Source: an uncultured Paracoccaceae bacterium
GTDB lineage: Bacteria; Pseudomonadota; Alphaproteobacteria; Rhodobacterales; Rhodobacteraceae
Assembly: GCA_905182105.1 (NCBI GenBank)
Contig: CAJJAR010000006.1
Span: 79,622 to 143,621, forward strand
Length of the DNA: 64,000 nt
Direction: 5' to 3'
Position 1 is the stretch's first letter; the number at the start of each line of letters is the position of its first letter. The notes under the pieces were generated by a model, which did no database searches, had not been told where the DNA came from, and worked only from the letters and a program-made list of their open reading frames with translations. A program made the translations under genes and the position numbers. Below, piece by piece: positions 63,761 to 64,000 of this stretch.

Positions 63761-64000
63761 ATGATGCGAGGCAAACAAACTGTCGTAATTAACATCCCAG
63801 CACATCTCAGGCATCTCTATGGCGTCTTGCGAAGCATACGGAGAACAACAGGCACAAGTGATCCCAAGGTGGCTCAAGTTAAGCACCATTACATTGCTCA
63901 GCAAATCTATGATGAGTTCGATCAGAAGCAGAGTGAACACTTAAATAAACATCATGCTGTCGCTGATAACTTTGTTATTGATGCAATCTATGGGTTGGCG
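63761..64000 (+). CDS. phage-type integrase (tyrosine recombinase), N-terminal part only
   Basis: The frame from ATG 63761 is open to the right edge (80 codons) and has no stop; it is also open upstream to 63626. The translated sequence reads RGKQTVVINIPAHLRHLYGV, then RRTTGTSDPKVAQVKHHYIA and QQIYDEFDQKQ. This matches the N-terminal domain of roseobacter integrases (DUF6538-like head and core-binding region). The catalytic tyrosine domain would lie beyond the window. Its place 160 bases after tRNA-Val shows the start of a genomic island or prophage. The first in-frame ATGs are at 63761 and 63764. Confidence 0.75.
   Translation, partial: MMRGKQTVVINIPAHLRHLYGVLRSIRRTTGTSDPKVAQVKHHYIAQQIYDEFDQKQSEHLNKHHAVADNFVIDAIYGLA

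Overview
The window looks like a chromosomal segment from a marine alphaproteobacterium of the Rhodobacterales (roseobacter group). Reasons: a GTTC-N7-GTTC SOS box precedes uvrA, which is the alphaproteobacterial LexA site; the siroheme/sulfite operon carries the lineage-typical DUF2849 and DUF934 genes; it has a dctBD-dctPQM TRAP system, an xdhC/form II CO-dehydrogenase-like cluster and a zapA coiled-coil partner operon; and moderate G+C. The genus cannot be fixed from the sequence alone. Most of the window is housekeeping DNA, with several short patches of decayed accessory genes and, at the right edge, the start of an element integrated at a tRNA gene.

Layout. 1-13 kb: a partial DUF455 gene, bcp, an AsmA/YhdP-like envelope protein, queA, two MFS transporters, a DUF924 gene, lpdA and SOS-controlled uvrA. 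12.9-14.5 kb: a decayed choice-of-anchor-L/Hint protein gene. 14.8-20.6 kb: valine catabolism (an in-frame fusion of an enoyl-CoA hydratase/3-hydroxyisobutyryl-CoA hydrolase with MmsB, isobutyryl-CoA dehydrogenase, mmsA) with a divergent LysR regulator. 20.6-28 kb: a CBS protein, coaD, two GAPDH genes flanking a 47-residue membrane peptide, a decayed gene and tkt. 28.3-30 kb: a coiled-coil protein with zapA, grxD and bolA. 30-36 kb: xdhC, a molybdopterin-binding protein and coxSLM (form II). 36-38.3 kb: an SDR gene, infC (apparently starting at ATC) and an alanine-rich anchored protein. 38.4-44.4 kb: fpr, DUF934, cysH, cysI, DUF2849 and cysG, with a divergent Lrp-type regulator and an Lrp-like operator between them. 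44.4-52 kb: a P450, then dctB, dctD, dctP, dctQ and dctM. 52-55.5 kb: tpiA, a 2-oxoglutarate dioxygenase, two Fe-S assembly proteins and an OsmC protein. 55.6-57 kb: AT-rich remnants of two decayed genes. 57-63.5 kb: nfeD/stomatin pair, tgt, lon, a frameshifted HU-like gene and a histidine phosphatase. 63.5-64 kb: tRNA-Val(TAC) followed by the 5' end of an integrase.

How the parts work together. cysG makes siroheme for CysI. CysH and CysI reduce APS to sulfite and then sulfide, and Fpr is a plausible electron supplier. The mmsA/ACAD/hydrolase-MmsB genes convert isobutyryl-CoA towards propionyl-CoA. gap, gap2, tkt and tpiA are central carbon genes, and both gap promoters carry palindromes resembling the CceR box. 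The dct genes form a C4-dicarboxylate-type TRAP system whose response regulator lacks the normal ATPase and sigma-54 contact motifs. At least four genes are broken, several by independent nonsense changes, so real gene decay is happening; some single-base losses in homopolymers could also be sequencing error. I found no CRISPR array, intact insertion sequence or clearly new multi-gene system. The leads most worth following are the degenerate DctD with its twin palindromic operators, the hydrolase-MmsB fusion, the non-ATG infC start, the decayed cyclase-like gene and the island beginning at tRNA-Val.
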